Source: Lysobacter_K sp043738095 (GTDB taxonomy: Bacteria > Pseudomonadota > Gammaproteobacteria > Xanthomonadales > Xanthomonadaceae). Taken from it: a stretch of DNA of 64,000 nucleotides. This document shows positions 7,228 to 15,767 of this stretch, in pieces. Positions within the stretch are counted from its first letter, which is position 1, and each line of letters starts with the position of its first letter. The position numbers and the translations under genes were made by a program. The stretch covers positions 13,413-77,412 of the forward strand of contig JAYSZI010000071.1 in the NCBI GenBank assembly GCA_043738095.1, written 5' to 3'. The notes below the pieces were generated by a model. It searched no databases. It was not told the origin of the DNA and was given only the letters and a program-made list of their open reading frames with translations.

Positions 7228-9216
7228 ATGAGCTACTTCGTCACCGGCGCGACGGGATTCATCGGTCGCCATCTCGTCAGCAATCTACTCAAGCGCAAGG
7301 GCTCGATCTACGTGCTGGTGCGCAAGGATTCGCAGAAGAAGTTTGCCGCGATCGGCAAGAAAATGGGCTGGGACATGAAACGTGTGATCGCCGTCGACGG
7401 CGACATGACGACGGCCCAATGCGGGGTGGGTGCGGCGCAACTGCGCACGCTGACTGGCGGCATCAAGCACTTCTTCCATCTCGCGGCGATCTACGACCTC
7501 ACCGCCGGCGCGGAATCGCAGCGCCGGAGCAACATCGACGGCACCCAGCACGCGCTGGACCTTGCGGTCGCGATCAAGGCCGGTTGCTTCCACCACACCA
7601 GTTCCATCGCGGCCGCGGGTCTGTACCCGGGCGTGTTCCGCGAAGACATGTTCGACGAAGCCGAAGGCCTCAACGATCCCTACCTGCGCACCAAGCACGA
7701 CGCCGAAGGGCTGGTTCGTGCCGACAAACGCATCAAATGGCGCATCTACCGTCCGGGCATGGTCGTCGGCCACTCCCAAACCGGTGAGATGGACAAGATC
7801 GACGGCCCCTACTATTTTTTCACCTTCCTCAAGAAGCTACGCGAGATGCTGCCGCCGTGGATGCCGACGCTCGGCATCGAAGGCGGCCGGATCAACGTCG
7901 TGCCAGTCGATTTTGTTGTTGATGCGATGGACCACATCGCGCACAAGCCCAAGCTCGACGGCCATTGCTTCCACCTGACCGACCCGGAGCCGCAACGCGT
8001 CGGCGAGGTGCTCAACACGTTCGCCCGCGCTGGCCACGCGCCGCAGATGACCATGCGCATCGATGCGCGCATGTTCGCGTTCTTGCCTGGCAGCGTGCGC
8101 ACCGCGGTCGGGAACCTGCCGCCGGTGCGGCGCTTCATCGGCATGATGCTGCGCGACTTCCGGATCCCGAAAGAGGTGCTGAAGTTCATCACCTATCCGA
8201 CCCGTTTCGACAACCGCGAAACCGAGCGGGCGCTCAAGGGCAGCGGCATCGCGGTGCCGGCGCTCGACAGTTACGCGTGGCGGTTGTGGGATTACTGGGA
8301 GCGGCATCTGGACCCCGACCTGTTCGTCGACCGCACGCTCAAGGGCAAGGTTCGCAACAAGGTCGTGGTGATCACCGGCGGATCGTCCGGGATTGGCCTG
8401 GCGACGGCGACCAAGGTGGCTGCGGCCGGCGCGGTAACGATCATCGTCGCGCGCGGCGAGGAAGAATTGTTCAAGGCCCGCGACGCGATGAAGGCCAGCG
8501 GCGGCAAGGTGTTTGCGTATACCGCGGATCTCGCCGACATGGCCGATGGCGATCGGCTGGTGAAGCAGATTCTCGACGAGCACGGGCACGTCGACATCCT
8601 GATCAATAACGCCGGCCGCTCGATCCGCCGTTCCATTGAACTCAGTTACGACCGCTTCCACGATTTCGAGCGGACGATGCAGCTCAATTATTTCGGCAGC
8701 CTGCGCTTGATCATGGGCTTCATGCCGAAGATGACCGAGCGCCGCAAAGGCCACATCATCAACATCAGCTCGATCGGCGTGCTGGCCAGTTCGCCGCGGT
8801 TCTCGGCCTATGTCGCCTCGAAAGCGGCGCTCGACGCATTCAGTCGCTGCGCGCAGGGCGAGTTGTCCGGCAAAGGCATCAGCTTCACCACCATCAACAT
8901 GCCACTGGTCAAGACGCCGATGATCGCGCCGACCAAGATGTACGACAGCATGCCGACGCTCACGCCTGACGAAGCCGCGGATCTGCTGGTCAGGGCGATC
9001 ATCGAAAAGCCAAGCCGGATTGCAACACGGCTGGGGACCTTCTCGGCCCTGCTCAATGCGTTGGCGCCGAAGGCGTACGAGGTGGTGATGAACAGTGCCT
9101 TCGAGTTGTTCCCGGATTCGGCCGCCGCCAAGGGCGATGCCAAGGGCTTGAAAGACGAGCACGCCAGTAACGAACAGATCGCCTTCGCCGCACTGATGCG
9201 CGGAGTGCATTGGTAG
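7228..9216 (+). CDS. Two-domain SDR protein, probable fatty acyl-CoA reductase
   Basis: This 662-residue protein has two short-chain dehydrogenase domains. The first (about 1-360) is an extended SDR with NADP-binding GATGFIG (7-13) and the catalytic Y152/K156 pair in PYLRTK. The second (about 375-640) is a classical SDR with TGGSSGIG (383-390), NNAG (460-463), a serine in NISSIG and Y528/K532 in YVASK. Length and order match bacterial fatty acyl-CoA reductases of the Marinobacter type (about 660 residues), which reduce acyl-CoA to the alcohol through the aldehyde. Both active sites look intact. The divergent acyl-CoA-binding protein gene supports an acyl-CoA substrate. Related SDRs with other substrates exist, so the exact reaction is an inference. 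A GGAGAGGC ribosome-binding site precedes the ATG. Confidence 0.85.
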   Translation: MSYFVTGATGFIGRHLVSNLLKRKGSIYVLVRKDSQKKFAAIGKKMGWDMKRVIAVDGDMTTAQCGVGAAQLRTLTGGIKHFFHLAAIYDLTAGAESQRRSNIDGTQHALDLAVAIKAGCFHHTSSIAAAGLYPGVFREDMFDEAEGLNDPYLRTKHDAEGLVRADKRIKWRIYRPGMVVGHSQTGEMDKIDGPYYFFTFLKKLREMLPPWMPTLGIEGGRINVVPVDFVVDAMDHIAHKPKLDGHCFHLTDPEPQRVGEVLNTFARAGHAPQMTMRIDARMFAFLPGSVRTAVGNLPPVRRFIGMMLRDFRIPKEVLKFITYPTRFDNRETERALKGSGIAVPALDSYAWRLWDYWERHLDPDLFVDRTLKGKVRNKVVVITGGSSGIGLATATKVAAAGAVTIIVARGEEELFKARDAMKASGGKVFAYTADLADMADGDRLVKQILDEHGHVDILINNAGRSIRRSIELSYDRFHDFERTMQLNYFGSLRLIMGFMPKMTERRKGHIINISSIGVLASSPRFSAYVASKAALDAFSRCAQGELSGKGISFTTINMPLVKTPMIAPTKMYDSMPTLTPDEAADLLVRAIIEKPSRIATRLGTFSALLNALAPKAYEVVMNSAFELFPDSAAAKGDAKGLKDEHASNEQIAFAALMRGVHW

Positions 9217-9445
9217 GTGAAGTCGCTAGTGCCCGCAGAGGGCCGGGTCGCACTCAGGTCGCGTTGGCGCCGCCCGAAGACCAGCCCGTTCGGTCAGGTT
9301 GGGCAACGCGATCCCGGCGGACTTCGAAATGCCCGGACCAAGCGTCTCACCGCGACTGAGCGCCGTTGCGGAACACGCTACCCAACTTAAAACTTGCGCC
9401 TGACTACCATGGGCATGGGCGTGGTTGGCGCGATTTTTCGAACCC

Positions 9446-10378
9446 TTAATACAACTTGCACTGCAGGAACCGCACCGGGCGGCTGCTGCCGGGCACGGGC
9501 TGCAATTGCAGACGAGAAGCGCTCAACCCGTCATACCGCTCCACCACGCCGCAGATCGCCTGCAGAGGGTCCAGGCCCGAGTCGTCGCCCAGATAGACGA
9601 GCAGGGTCGAGCGCGTCGACCACATGGCGCGGTTGATCCCCGGCAGGTCGGATACCTCCTGTTGGACCAACTCGCGTTGTTCGGCCTCGCTGAGCGGGGC
9701 GGGGGCCAACACCAACGGATTGTCAAGCGCGGCATTGCCGGGGATCGGACCGCTGGGTGCGGTGGCGGTTACGTCAGGATCCCGTGGTGCAATCCGGGTC
9801 GGCAGCAGCCATGCAGTACCCACGCCTAACAAGAGCGCGGCGACCCAGCCCAAGGCGACAAAGCGCGCGCTGCGTGCATGGGCCTGGGTGGCGACGGTGT
9901 TGCGGACGCTGTCCGGCAGCAGCGGCTTGAGCATCGGCCACAGGGCCGCACCGCTGAATAGTTCGATGTCCCCGGCCTGCTTGCGGGCTTCCGGGTCGAT
10001 GCTGCCGGGGGTCGCAATCAGTCCGGCGGAAGCGTCGTTGAGACGCATCGACTTGGCGAACTCGGCCAGGGTCGCGGGTGTAATCCGATAGTCCATCCCC
10101 TGCTTACAAGCCAGCAGCCAGGACCGCCCATCTCGGCGCAGCACGAGGTCGGTCTGCTGGCCCCGATGGGGGGTACTGTCGGGGGCGGGGTCGAAGCCGC
10201 GCTCGCGCAAGGCATCGACCACCAGCTGTGAGAACTCGCGCCAACGCATGCCGGCCACGATCTTCATACCGGCGCCGGCTTCAAGCCGGTGGCGATGCAC
10301 CAGCCAAAAATAGGCGGTAGCTGCGCCGCCAAAGACGATAGCGACCAAGGATGCGATTAGTAGCGATGAAGCCATCAA
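9446..10378 (-). CDS. Membrane-anchored Mrr-like restriction endonuclease-fold protein
   Basis: 310 residues. A hydrophobic segment at about 7-27 anchors the N-terminus. Residues 46-145 resemble the Mrr_cat domain: MRWREFSQLVVDALRERGF, then D77 in TDLVL, K92 in LLACKQ, and later GLIATPGSIDPEA. Mrr proteins normally have Gln or Glu two residues before the lysine (QxK/ExK); here it is Ala90. D77 and K92 remain. A second transmembrane segment lies at about 173-192, and the C-terminal part is probably on the other side of the membrane and ends in FLQCKLY. The altered motif and two membrane segments argue against an ordinary restriction enzyme; a nucleic-acid-sensing or degenerate role is possible. 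The gene stands alone, with no methyltransferase nearby. Confidence 0.75.
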   Translation of the reverse strand: MMASSLLIASLVAIVFGGAATAYFWLVHRHRLEAGAGMKIVAGMRWREFSQLVVDALRERGFDPAPDSTPHRGQQTDLVLRRDGRSWLLACKQGMDYRITPATLAEFAKSMRLNDASAGLIATPGSIDPEARKQAGDIELFSGAALWPMLKPLLPDSVRNTVATQAHARSARFVALGWVAALLLGVGTAWLLPTRIAPRDPDVTATAPSGPIPGNAALDNPLVLAPAPLSEAEQRELVQQEVSDLPGINRAMWSTRSTLLVYLGDDSGLDPLQAICGVVERYDGLSASRLQLQPVPGSSRPVRFLQCKLY

Positions 10379-10517
10379 AGTGCCTGCGTTGGCCCGGGGG
10401 AGGGGGGACTATATCGTCGCCCGCCCACAATCAGGTGGGAGCGGTAGTGACGTTGTGAGTTCGCGATGGTTCAGCGCCGACGTGCTTGGTCGCCGCGGCG
10501 GAGAATACTCACAGGCA

Positions 10518-10548
10518 TGAAAAAACCCGCCAGCTGACACTGGCGGGT
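10518..10548 (-). terminator. Rho-independent terminator downstream of the phasin gene
   Basis: 9-bp perfect stem acccgccag (10525-10533) with ctggcgggt (10540-10548), 6-base loop, followed on the minus strand by a run of T (10525-10519). It lies about 27 bases past the phasin stop codon. Confidence 0.85.
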
Positions 10549-10574
10549 GCAGGGTTGAGCCGGCAGATGGGGCG

Positions 10575-11177
10575 TTACGGCGCGACCGGCCCCTTCGGTA
10601 CCGCAATCGTCCTGCGGCCGACTTTCTTCGTTACCGCCTTCCTGGCCGCGGTGCCCCGCGTGGCGGGCTTGGTCGCGGCCTTCTTGGTCGGCGCTTTGCG
10701 AAGCGGCGCTGAGGCGGCCTGGGCGGGCTTGGCGCCGCCCTGGCGACGTAGCTCGCCCGTCAGCGTGTCGACACGACGGCTGAGGTCGATGATGTCCTTG
10801 CGATCGGGCACGCCCAGCTTGACCAGCGCTTTGTGCACCCGGTCCTCGAACACCTTTTCCAGCCGGTCCCAGGTGTCGACCGCGCGTTCGCGCGCCTGGC
10901 CAACCGTGGATTCCACCTTGTCGCGAAGCACCTCGGCCTGGCCACCCGTGAACTTGCGCGCGGTCTGCTCTAGGGTCACGCCTTCCTTGACCAAGCCCTC
11001 GAACAGCTTGGTGCCCTCGGCCTGAGCGCGACCGAACGCGCCGACGCCTGCGAGCCAGATCTGCTGGGCCGACTCGCTCAGGCTGCGCGACAAGCGCTCG
11101 GCCTGCTGCTGCGCGCTGACTTTTTCGCCGCCCTTGCTGGAGGGCTTTTTCTTCGCGGTTTTCTTGAACGTGGCCAT
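10575..11177 (-). CDS. Phasin-family, polyhydroxyalkanoate granule-associated protein
   Basis: 200 residues. The central part (about 25-125) is an amphipathic helical phasin domain: ESAQQIWLAGVGAFGRAQAEG, KLFEGLVKEGVTLEQ and VEDRVHKALVKLGVP-like segments with heptad spacing. The C-terminus is an Ala/Lys/Pro-rich tail (KAPTKKAATKPATRG and similar), as in PhaF/PhaI-type phasins, where such tails bind DNA. The N-terminus is also lysine-rich. Phasins coat PHA granules and may tether them to the nucleoid. A PHA-system protein (13358-13633) lies nearby, but no PHA synthase is in the window. A strong terminator follows the gene. Confidence 0.87.
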   Translation of the reverse strand: MATFKKTAKKKPSSKGGEKVSAQQQAERLSRSLSESAQQIWLAGVGAFGRAQAEGTKLFEGLVKEGVTLEQTARKFTGGQAEVLRDKVESTVGQARERAVDTWDRLEKVFEDRVHKALVKLGVPDRKDIIDLSRRVDTLTGELRRQGGAKPAQAASAPLRKAPTKKAATKPATRGTAARKAVTKKVGRRTIAVPKGPVAP

Positions 11178-11248
11178 TGGTCGTGCCGCTCCGGGCTGTC
11201 GAATGTCAGGCCACCATGAGCGCGCGATCTAGAGTATTCACACCATGA

Positions 11249-12499
11249 TCAAGACCGCGCTCCGCGCCGCCCCGGCTTGCGACCTTTCGCCACCAGTTGA
11301 TCGACGTCGTCGAGCGCGCGCTTGAGGCGCGCGGTGGTGTCGGTGTCGCGCGTGGGCGGCGATAGCCCGTCTAGGATCGAGCGCGTTTCGTCGTTGATGA
11401 TGTCGTCGCGCAGCGCGATGCCATGCGCGGCCAGCAACGGCCGCAGCGTGTCGGCGCGCTGACGCAGATCGGCCAAAGTGTTGCGGTAAGCGATATCGCC
11501 GATGCGTCGTCGGGTGGAGAAGCTAAAGGCGTTGGCGAAGAACAGTTCGCCGTCCTGCGCATTGGGCTCGAACACCAGTTGGTCGATGTCCGGGTATTGC
11601 TGGCTGTAGCGCGCAAGACCGACTTGCATGCGCGACTGCAGCAGCGTGCGGAACGTCTGCGACAGCACGGCAGGCAGGCCGCCGGTGGCGAGGTTGCGCG
11701 CGCCAAGGGTCTCGCCACGCGTGTTGAATGGCACCAACGGGTTGATGCCAATCAACAGGTCAACGTCACGCTCAAGCACCACCGACGCATGCATCGTGCG
11801 GCGCAGGGCGCCATCGACGAAGTGGCGGCCCTGCAACTCGACCGGCGGATACAACCCCGGCAGGGCGGCGCTGGCCTGCACGGCTTGAGAGATCGGCACG
11901 TGGTCCCAACCCTCGCCGCCAAAACGCACGGCCTCGCCGCTGTTGAGATCGACCGCGATTACGAATAGCGGCGCACTGAGCTCGCGGAAATCGTTGCTGC
12001 GCCCGCGACGGGTGAACACGTCCCGCAGGAAGCGTTCGACTTCCCTATTGTCGAACAGGCCGGCCGGAATCAAGCCGCCAAAGCGCGTGACCAGATCGGC
12101 CCACCGCGCCTCGCCCGGTGCAAACAGCAGTTCGCGCCACCAATCTGTCGCAAGTCGCGGCAGGCTTGCGGCGCGCTTGAGGTATTCGACAAATGCCGGG
12201 CGCATGAACGCCTCGGGCTTGAACTGCACGTCGTCGCTGTCGCCGCTGATGAAGATCCGGCACATCTCGTCCGTGCCCATGCGATTGGCCAGGCCAGCTG
12301 CGAGAAACGCGCCGCTGCTGACGCCGACATAGCAATCCAGACGGGTGAAATCGAGGCCGTCTAGCGCCTCGTCGAGGGCACGCAGCGCGCCGAGCTCGTA
12401 CATCGCGCCGATCGGCCCGCCGCCGGCGACTGCGAGGCCGATCTTGGGAGCGTCGGAGGGCTTGCGCGACCGATGCAAGGCAGAGTGCAGTGACAGCAT
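11249..12499 (-). CDS. Patatin-like phospholipase
   Basis: 416 residues with a complete patatin dyad. The oxyanion loop GGGPIGAM (26-33) is followed by the nucleophile elbow GVSSG with Ser61, and D229 in VDGALRR. These residues form the Ser-Asp dyad of lipid acyl hydrolases. There is no signal peptide or transmembrane helix, so the enzyme is probably cytoplasmic or a peripheral membrane protein. The last 100 residues are helical and charged, ending in a basic tail. It would release fatty acids from phospholipids or related esters. Its position between the phasin and FFLEELY genes in a lipid and storage-polymer neighbourhood fits this role. The natural substrate cannot be told from sequence. 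Confidence 0.9.
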   Translation of the reverse strand: MLSLHSALHRSRKPSDAPKIGLAVAGGGPIGAMYELGALRALDEALDGLDFTRLDCYVGVSSGAFLAAGLANRMGTDEMCRIFISGDSDDVQFKPEAFMRPAFVEYLKRAASLPRLATDWWRELLFAPGEARWADLVTRFGGLIPAGLFDNREVERFLRDVFTRRGRSNDFRELSAPLFVIAVDLNSGEAVRFGGEGWDHVPISQAVQASAALPGLYPPVELQGRHFVDGALRRTMHASVVLERDVDLLIGINPLVPFNTRGETLGARNLATGGLPAVLSQTFRTLLQSRMQVGLARYSQQYPDIDQLVFEPNAQDGELFFANAFSFSTRRRIGDIAYRNTLADLRQRADTLRPLLAAHGIALRDDIINDETRSILDGLSPPTRDTDTTARLKRALDDVDQLVAKGRKPGRRGARS

Positions 12500-12604
12500 G
12501 CTGGGGCGTATGGCGGGGTTCGGGCGAGTTTAGCCGATGCCCCGTGTTGGTTCGCCGAACGCGTCGACTTGCAGCTTCGACCCCCGGCCGACGACTATTT
12601 ACCA

Positions 12605-13333
12605 ATGTCCAGTTCCACCGCTTTGCTTGTCCAGCGCCTGGCCAGCCTGCTGATCCGCCACCAGGCCCTGCACGACCACGACCACGAGCCGCGCAATCGC
12701 CTGCGCTGGTTGCCGGAAGTGCGGCGGTGGCAGGCGCAGCGGCTGGAAGCGAGCTTCGATCGGTTCCTGCGCGATCCGAAACGGCGGCCGGCGGCGCAGT
12801 TCTTTCTCAGTGATGTCTACAACGATCACGATTTCAGCCGTCGTGATGCCGATATTGCGCGGGTGCTACCCATGATGCAGCGACTGTTACCGGCCCCGTT
12901 GCTGGCGACCGTGGCCGATGCGCTGGAGCTCGGCCTACTAACGCACGCGTTCGATCTGCGCATGGCGCGCGTACTGCAGCAGACGGCGCCCAAACGCCGC
13001 AAGCTCGACGCGGCGCTCTATGCGCAGGCTTATCGCGACTCCGGGCTGCCGCGCTTGCGGGGCCACCAGATCGAGGTAATGGCGCGCGTCGGCCTCGGTC
13101 TCGGGCAAGCCTTGCGGATACCTGGGTTGTCTACGTTGCTCAAACTCGCTCGTGGCCCGGCCAAGGCCGCTGGGTTGTCGGAGTTGCAGGGTTTCCTGGA
13201 ACGGGGCTTCGCCGCATTCGGGCAATTGGGCGACGTGCGCGCATTCATCGCCGAGATCGAACAGGACGAGCGTGACGTGGCCCGGCGGCTGTTCGAGGAC
13301 GACCCCGATCCATTCCGCGGCCGCATGGCGTGA
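12605..13333 (+). CDS. FFLEELY-motif family protein
   Basis: I use ATG 12605 (MSSSTALLVQRLASLLIRHQ), giving 242 residues; an upstream start would add a short non-conserved stretch. The sequence has FFLSDVYNDHDFSRRD at about residues 67-82, a version of the FFLEDLY/FFLEELY motif that defines this uncharacterised proteobacterial family. The rest is helical with alternating Arg/Leu and no membrane segment, and it ends in an acidic stretch FEDDPDPFRGRM. Function is unknown. Convergent placement with the PHA-system gene and divergence from the patatin gene suggest a lipid or storage-polymer link, but that is only context. Confidence 0.8.
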   Translation: MSSSTALLVQRLASLLIRHQALHDHDHEPRNRLRWLPEVRRWQAQRLEASFDRFLRDPKRRPAAQFFLSDVYNDHDFSRRDADIARVLPMMQRLLPAPLLATVADALELGLLTHAFDLRMARVLQQTAPKRRKLDAALYAQAYRDSGLPRLRGHQIEVMARVGLGLGQALRIPGLSTLLKLARGPAKAAGLSELQGFLERGFAAFGQLGDVRAFIAEIEQDERDVARRLFEDDPDPFRGRMA

Positions 13334-13357
13334 AGCGTGACTGTGCGGCGTCGGCGG

Positions 13358-13633
13358 TCAGCTGAAGCGTTCTTCCAGCACGCGGCGGATTTCGGTCTCG
13401 ATCGGGCCCTTCAATGCCGACAACATGAAACCCAGTTGCGCGGTTACGTGCAGTAGGTGCGGTTCGAGCGCGATCTTGCCGTCGACGCCGCCGCGGGTGA
13501 AGGTGAGGGTGTCGCCGTCCCACTGGCAGGCCACTCCGAACCGATCAGCCAGCTTTTCGGCGACTTCTTCGACGGCTTTGCGTGCTTTTTTCGGCGCCAG
13601 CGAATGCGAATGGCGGATGTCGATGCTCGGCAT
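13358..13633 (-). CDS. Polyhydroxyalkanoic acid system family protein
   Basis: A 91-residue protein beginning MPSIDIRHSHSLAPKKARKA, followed by EEVAEKLADRFGVACQWDGD and a beta-rich second half (TLTFTRGGVDGKIALE). This is the layout of the small PHA_gran_rgn family found near phasin and PHA genes. The family is annotated as part of the polyhydroxyalkanoate granule system, but its molecular role is not known. The phasin gene 2 kb away supports the link. The gene converges on the FFLEELY gene with a 24-base gap, so the two may share termination signals. Confidence 0.85.
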   Translation of the reverse strand: MPSIDIRHSHSLAPKKARKAVEEVAEKLADRFGVACQWDGDTLTFTRGGVDGKIALEPHLLHVTAQLGFMLSALKGPIETEIRRVLEERFS

Positions 13634-13731
13634 GTCTGAAGTTCTCCACGGGGGCCGATGAGACCGGTATTGTGATGGGGCTGCCCGGTGGGTCCAAGGG
13701 GGATGGGCCGGGTCTAACGGATCGAAGTTAC

Positions 13732-14556
13732 ATGCTAGATTGCGCGCGCGTGAATTCCCTGAGACTTCGATTCCCTGACCGCGACCTGGCCGACCTCGTG
13801 CTGGCCCCGGGCGTGCACGCGATAGGCCGCGACCTCGAAGGGCTGCCGACCTTGGTCGAGGATCCCGACGAAGCGCTCGCCCAGTTCTGCGTCGATCGAC
13901 GTGGCGTGTGGCTGCAGCTACATGACGGCGTACGCGGCATCCACGTCAATGGCCGCCCCGTGCGGCGCATGGCGATGGTCCGCGCTGGCGATTCGGTGTA
14001 CATCGATGGCGTCGAGTTGTTGCTGCTCGGCAGCGAGCCGCAAGCGGCGGCCACCACGTCGGGTGCGAGCCGTCACCTGCCGGACGCAAGGCTGGTGTTG
14101 CGCGGTGTCGGTGGCCTGCACCACGGCCGTTGCTTCAGCCTTGACGTGCCGCGCCGTGTGGGCCGAGCCGGCGATTGCGACATCCGCATCGTCGAGCCGG
14201 CATTTGCCGAACAGCATGCCGTGATCGAGCCGCACGGTGAGGGCGCCCTGCTGCGCAACCTGGGCTCCAGCACCGGCAGCTTGGTCAATGGCCATGCGGT
14301 CCGCGATGCCGTGCTGCGTTCGGGCGACCAGGTGGTGTTCGATGCCCAGCACCGCTTCGTGCTCGAGTCGCCGAAAAGTGCGTCGGCCGCGCCTGAATTG
14401 CCGATCCTCGGCGATACCGACGAGTTCACGGCGCCCCTGCAGCCTCGGATCGCGCTCGCCCAGGTTTCGGCTATCCGGCGCATACCGTGGCTGTTGCTGG
14501 CGGCACTGATGCTGTCGACCGCGTTGAGCCTGCTGCTCCTTTACGGGGCGCGCTGA
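13732..14556 (+). CDS. FHA-domain membrane protein
   Basis: I choose ATG 13732; a GTG at 13750 is an alternative, and earlier starts overlap the opposite gene. The protein has 274 residues. Two forkhead-associated-like units are visible. The first has AIGRD with later HVNGRPVRRM and RAGDSVYIDG. The second, clearer one (residues about 115-215) has RRVGRAGDCDIRI, AEQHAVIEPH and NLGSSTGSLVNG, the Gly-Arg, Ser/His and Asn-Gly elements that bind phosphothreonine. A single C-terminal helix WLLLAALMLSTALSLLLL (about 251-268) anchors it, so the FHA domains are probably cytoplasmic. It is likely a phospho-dependent scaffold; no kinase gene lies next to it. Confidence 0.85.
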   Translation: MLDCARVNSLRLRFPDRDLADLVLAPGVHAIGRDLEGLPTLVEDPDEALAQFCVDRRGVWLQLHDGVRGIHVNGRPVRRMAMVRAGDSVYIDGVELLLLGSEPQAAATTSGASRHLPDARLVLRGVGGLHHGRCFSLDVPRRVGRAGDCDIRIVEPAFAEQHAVIEPHGEGALLRNLGSSTGSLVNGHAVRDAVLRSGDQVVFDAQHRFVLESPKSASAAPELPILGDTDEFTAPLQPRIALAQVSAIRRIPWLLLAALMLSTALSLLLLYGAR

Positions 14557-14681
14557 CAGGCAGTCCCGCGCACCGGCGGCCTAGCGGGCGAACCGGCATA
14601 AAAAGTTGCGCGGGAAACGATGGGTCCCACGCGTGCTGCGCTGCGGCATACTCAGGGCCCCCTGTTTCGATGGAGCGTTCC

Positions 14682-15767
14682 ATGACCCGCGCCTACAACT
14701 TCAGTGCCGGCCCCGCGACCTTGCCCGAACCGGTCCTGCTTCAGGCACAGGCGGAGCTGCTGGACTGGCGCGGCGTGGGCGCTTCGATCGTCGAACTGAG
14801 CCATCGGGGACCCGAGTTCATGCAGGTCGCGGCGGAAGCCGAAGCCGACCTGCGCACGTTGATGGCGATCCCCGATGACTACGCGGTGCTGTTCCTCGCC
14901 GGTGGTGCGACCACGGCGCAGGCGCTGATCGCGCTGAACTTTTCGGCCCCGGGCCAAGTCGTCGATTACGTCGTCACCGGACACTGGGGCAAGACCGCGC
15001 TGAAGCAGGTCAAGTCGTACGTCACCGCCAATGTCGCCGCCAGCAGCGAGGCCAATGGCTTCCGCGACATCCCCGCGCGCGACAGCTGGCAGCTGTCGTC
15101 CGACGCCGCCTATGTGCACTACACCGCTAATGAAACCATCCACGGCGTCGAATTCACTGGCGTGCCCGACGTTGGCAACGTGCCGCTGGTCGCCGATTTC
15201 AGTTCCAGCATCGCCTCCGAGCCGCTCGACGTTTCCCAGTTCGGTGTGATCTACGCCGGCGCGCAGAAGAACCTGGGTCCGGTCGGCGTCAGCGTCGTGA
15301 TCGTGCGCCGCGAACTGCTCGAACGCGCGGGCCAGCCGCGCGCCGAGATCTTCGATTACCGCGCCCACGTCAAGGGCGAATCGATGCTCAACACGCCGCC
15401 AACGTGGAATTGGTACCTCGCCGGCCTGGTGTTCAAGTGGATGCTGGCCGAAGGCGGTGTGAGCGAATTCGCGAAGCGCAATGCCCGCAAAGCGGCGCTG
15501 CTATACGACGTGATCGATCGTTCCGGCGGCTTTTATCGCAACGAGGTGGCGACGCAGGTGCGGTCGCGCATGAACGTGCCGTTCTTTCTGCACGACGAAG
15601 CGCTCGACAAGCCGTTCCTCGCCCAGGCGCAGGCGGCAGGGCTGATATCGCTCAAGGGCCACCGCGCGCTCGGCGGCATGCGTGCGTCGATCTATAACGC
15701 GATGCCGGAGGCCGGCGTGCAGGCGTTGGCGGCGTTCATGGGCGACTTCCGGGAACGGCACGGCTGA
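14682..15767 (+). CDS. serC: Phosphoserine aminotransferase
   Basis: 361 residues with the SerC signature from the start (MTRAYNFSAGPATLPEPVLL) and the PLP lysine K196 in AGAQKNLGPVG. The enzyme converts 3-phosphohydroxypyruvate and glutamate to phosphoserine, and also acts in pyridoxal phosphate synthesis in many bacteria. GGAG at 14672-14675, six bases upstream, supports ATG 14682 over an in-frame ATG at 14670. The stop TGA overlaps the ATG of pheA by one base, so translation is coupled. The order serC-pheA-hisC-aroA is a known arrangement in gammaproteobacteria linking serine and aromatic amino-acid synthesis. Confidence 0.97.
   Translation: MTRAYNFSAGPATLPEPVLLQAQAELLDWRGVGASIVELSHRGPEFMQVAAEAEADLRTLMAIPDDYAVLFLAGGATTAQALIALNFSAPGQVVDYVVTGHWGKTALKQVKSYVTANVAASSEANGFRDIPARDSWQLSSDAAYVHYTANETIHGVEFTGVPDVGNVPLVADFSSSIASEPLDVSQFGVIYAGAQKNLGPVGVSVVIVRRELLERAGQPRAEIFDYRAHVKGESMLNTPPTWNWYLAGLVFKWMLAEGGVSEFAKRNARKAALLYDVIDRSGGFYRNEVATQVRSRMNVPFFLHDEALDKPFLAQAQAAGLISLKGHRALGGMRASIYNAMPEAGVQALAAFMGDFRERHG

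Noticed and set aside
7837..9210. Minus-strand open frame of about 457 codons opposite the acyl-CoA reductase
   Set aside because: Composition and lack of any family motif show an antisense shadow; the plus-strand SDR motifs are intact throughout.
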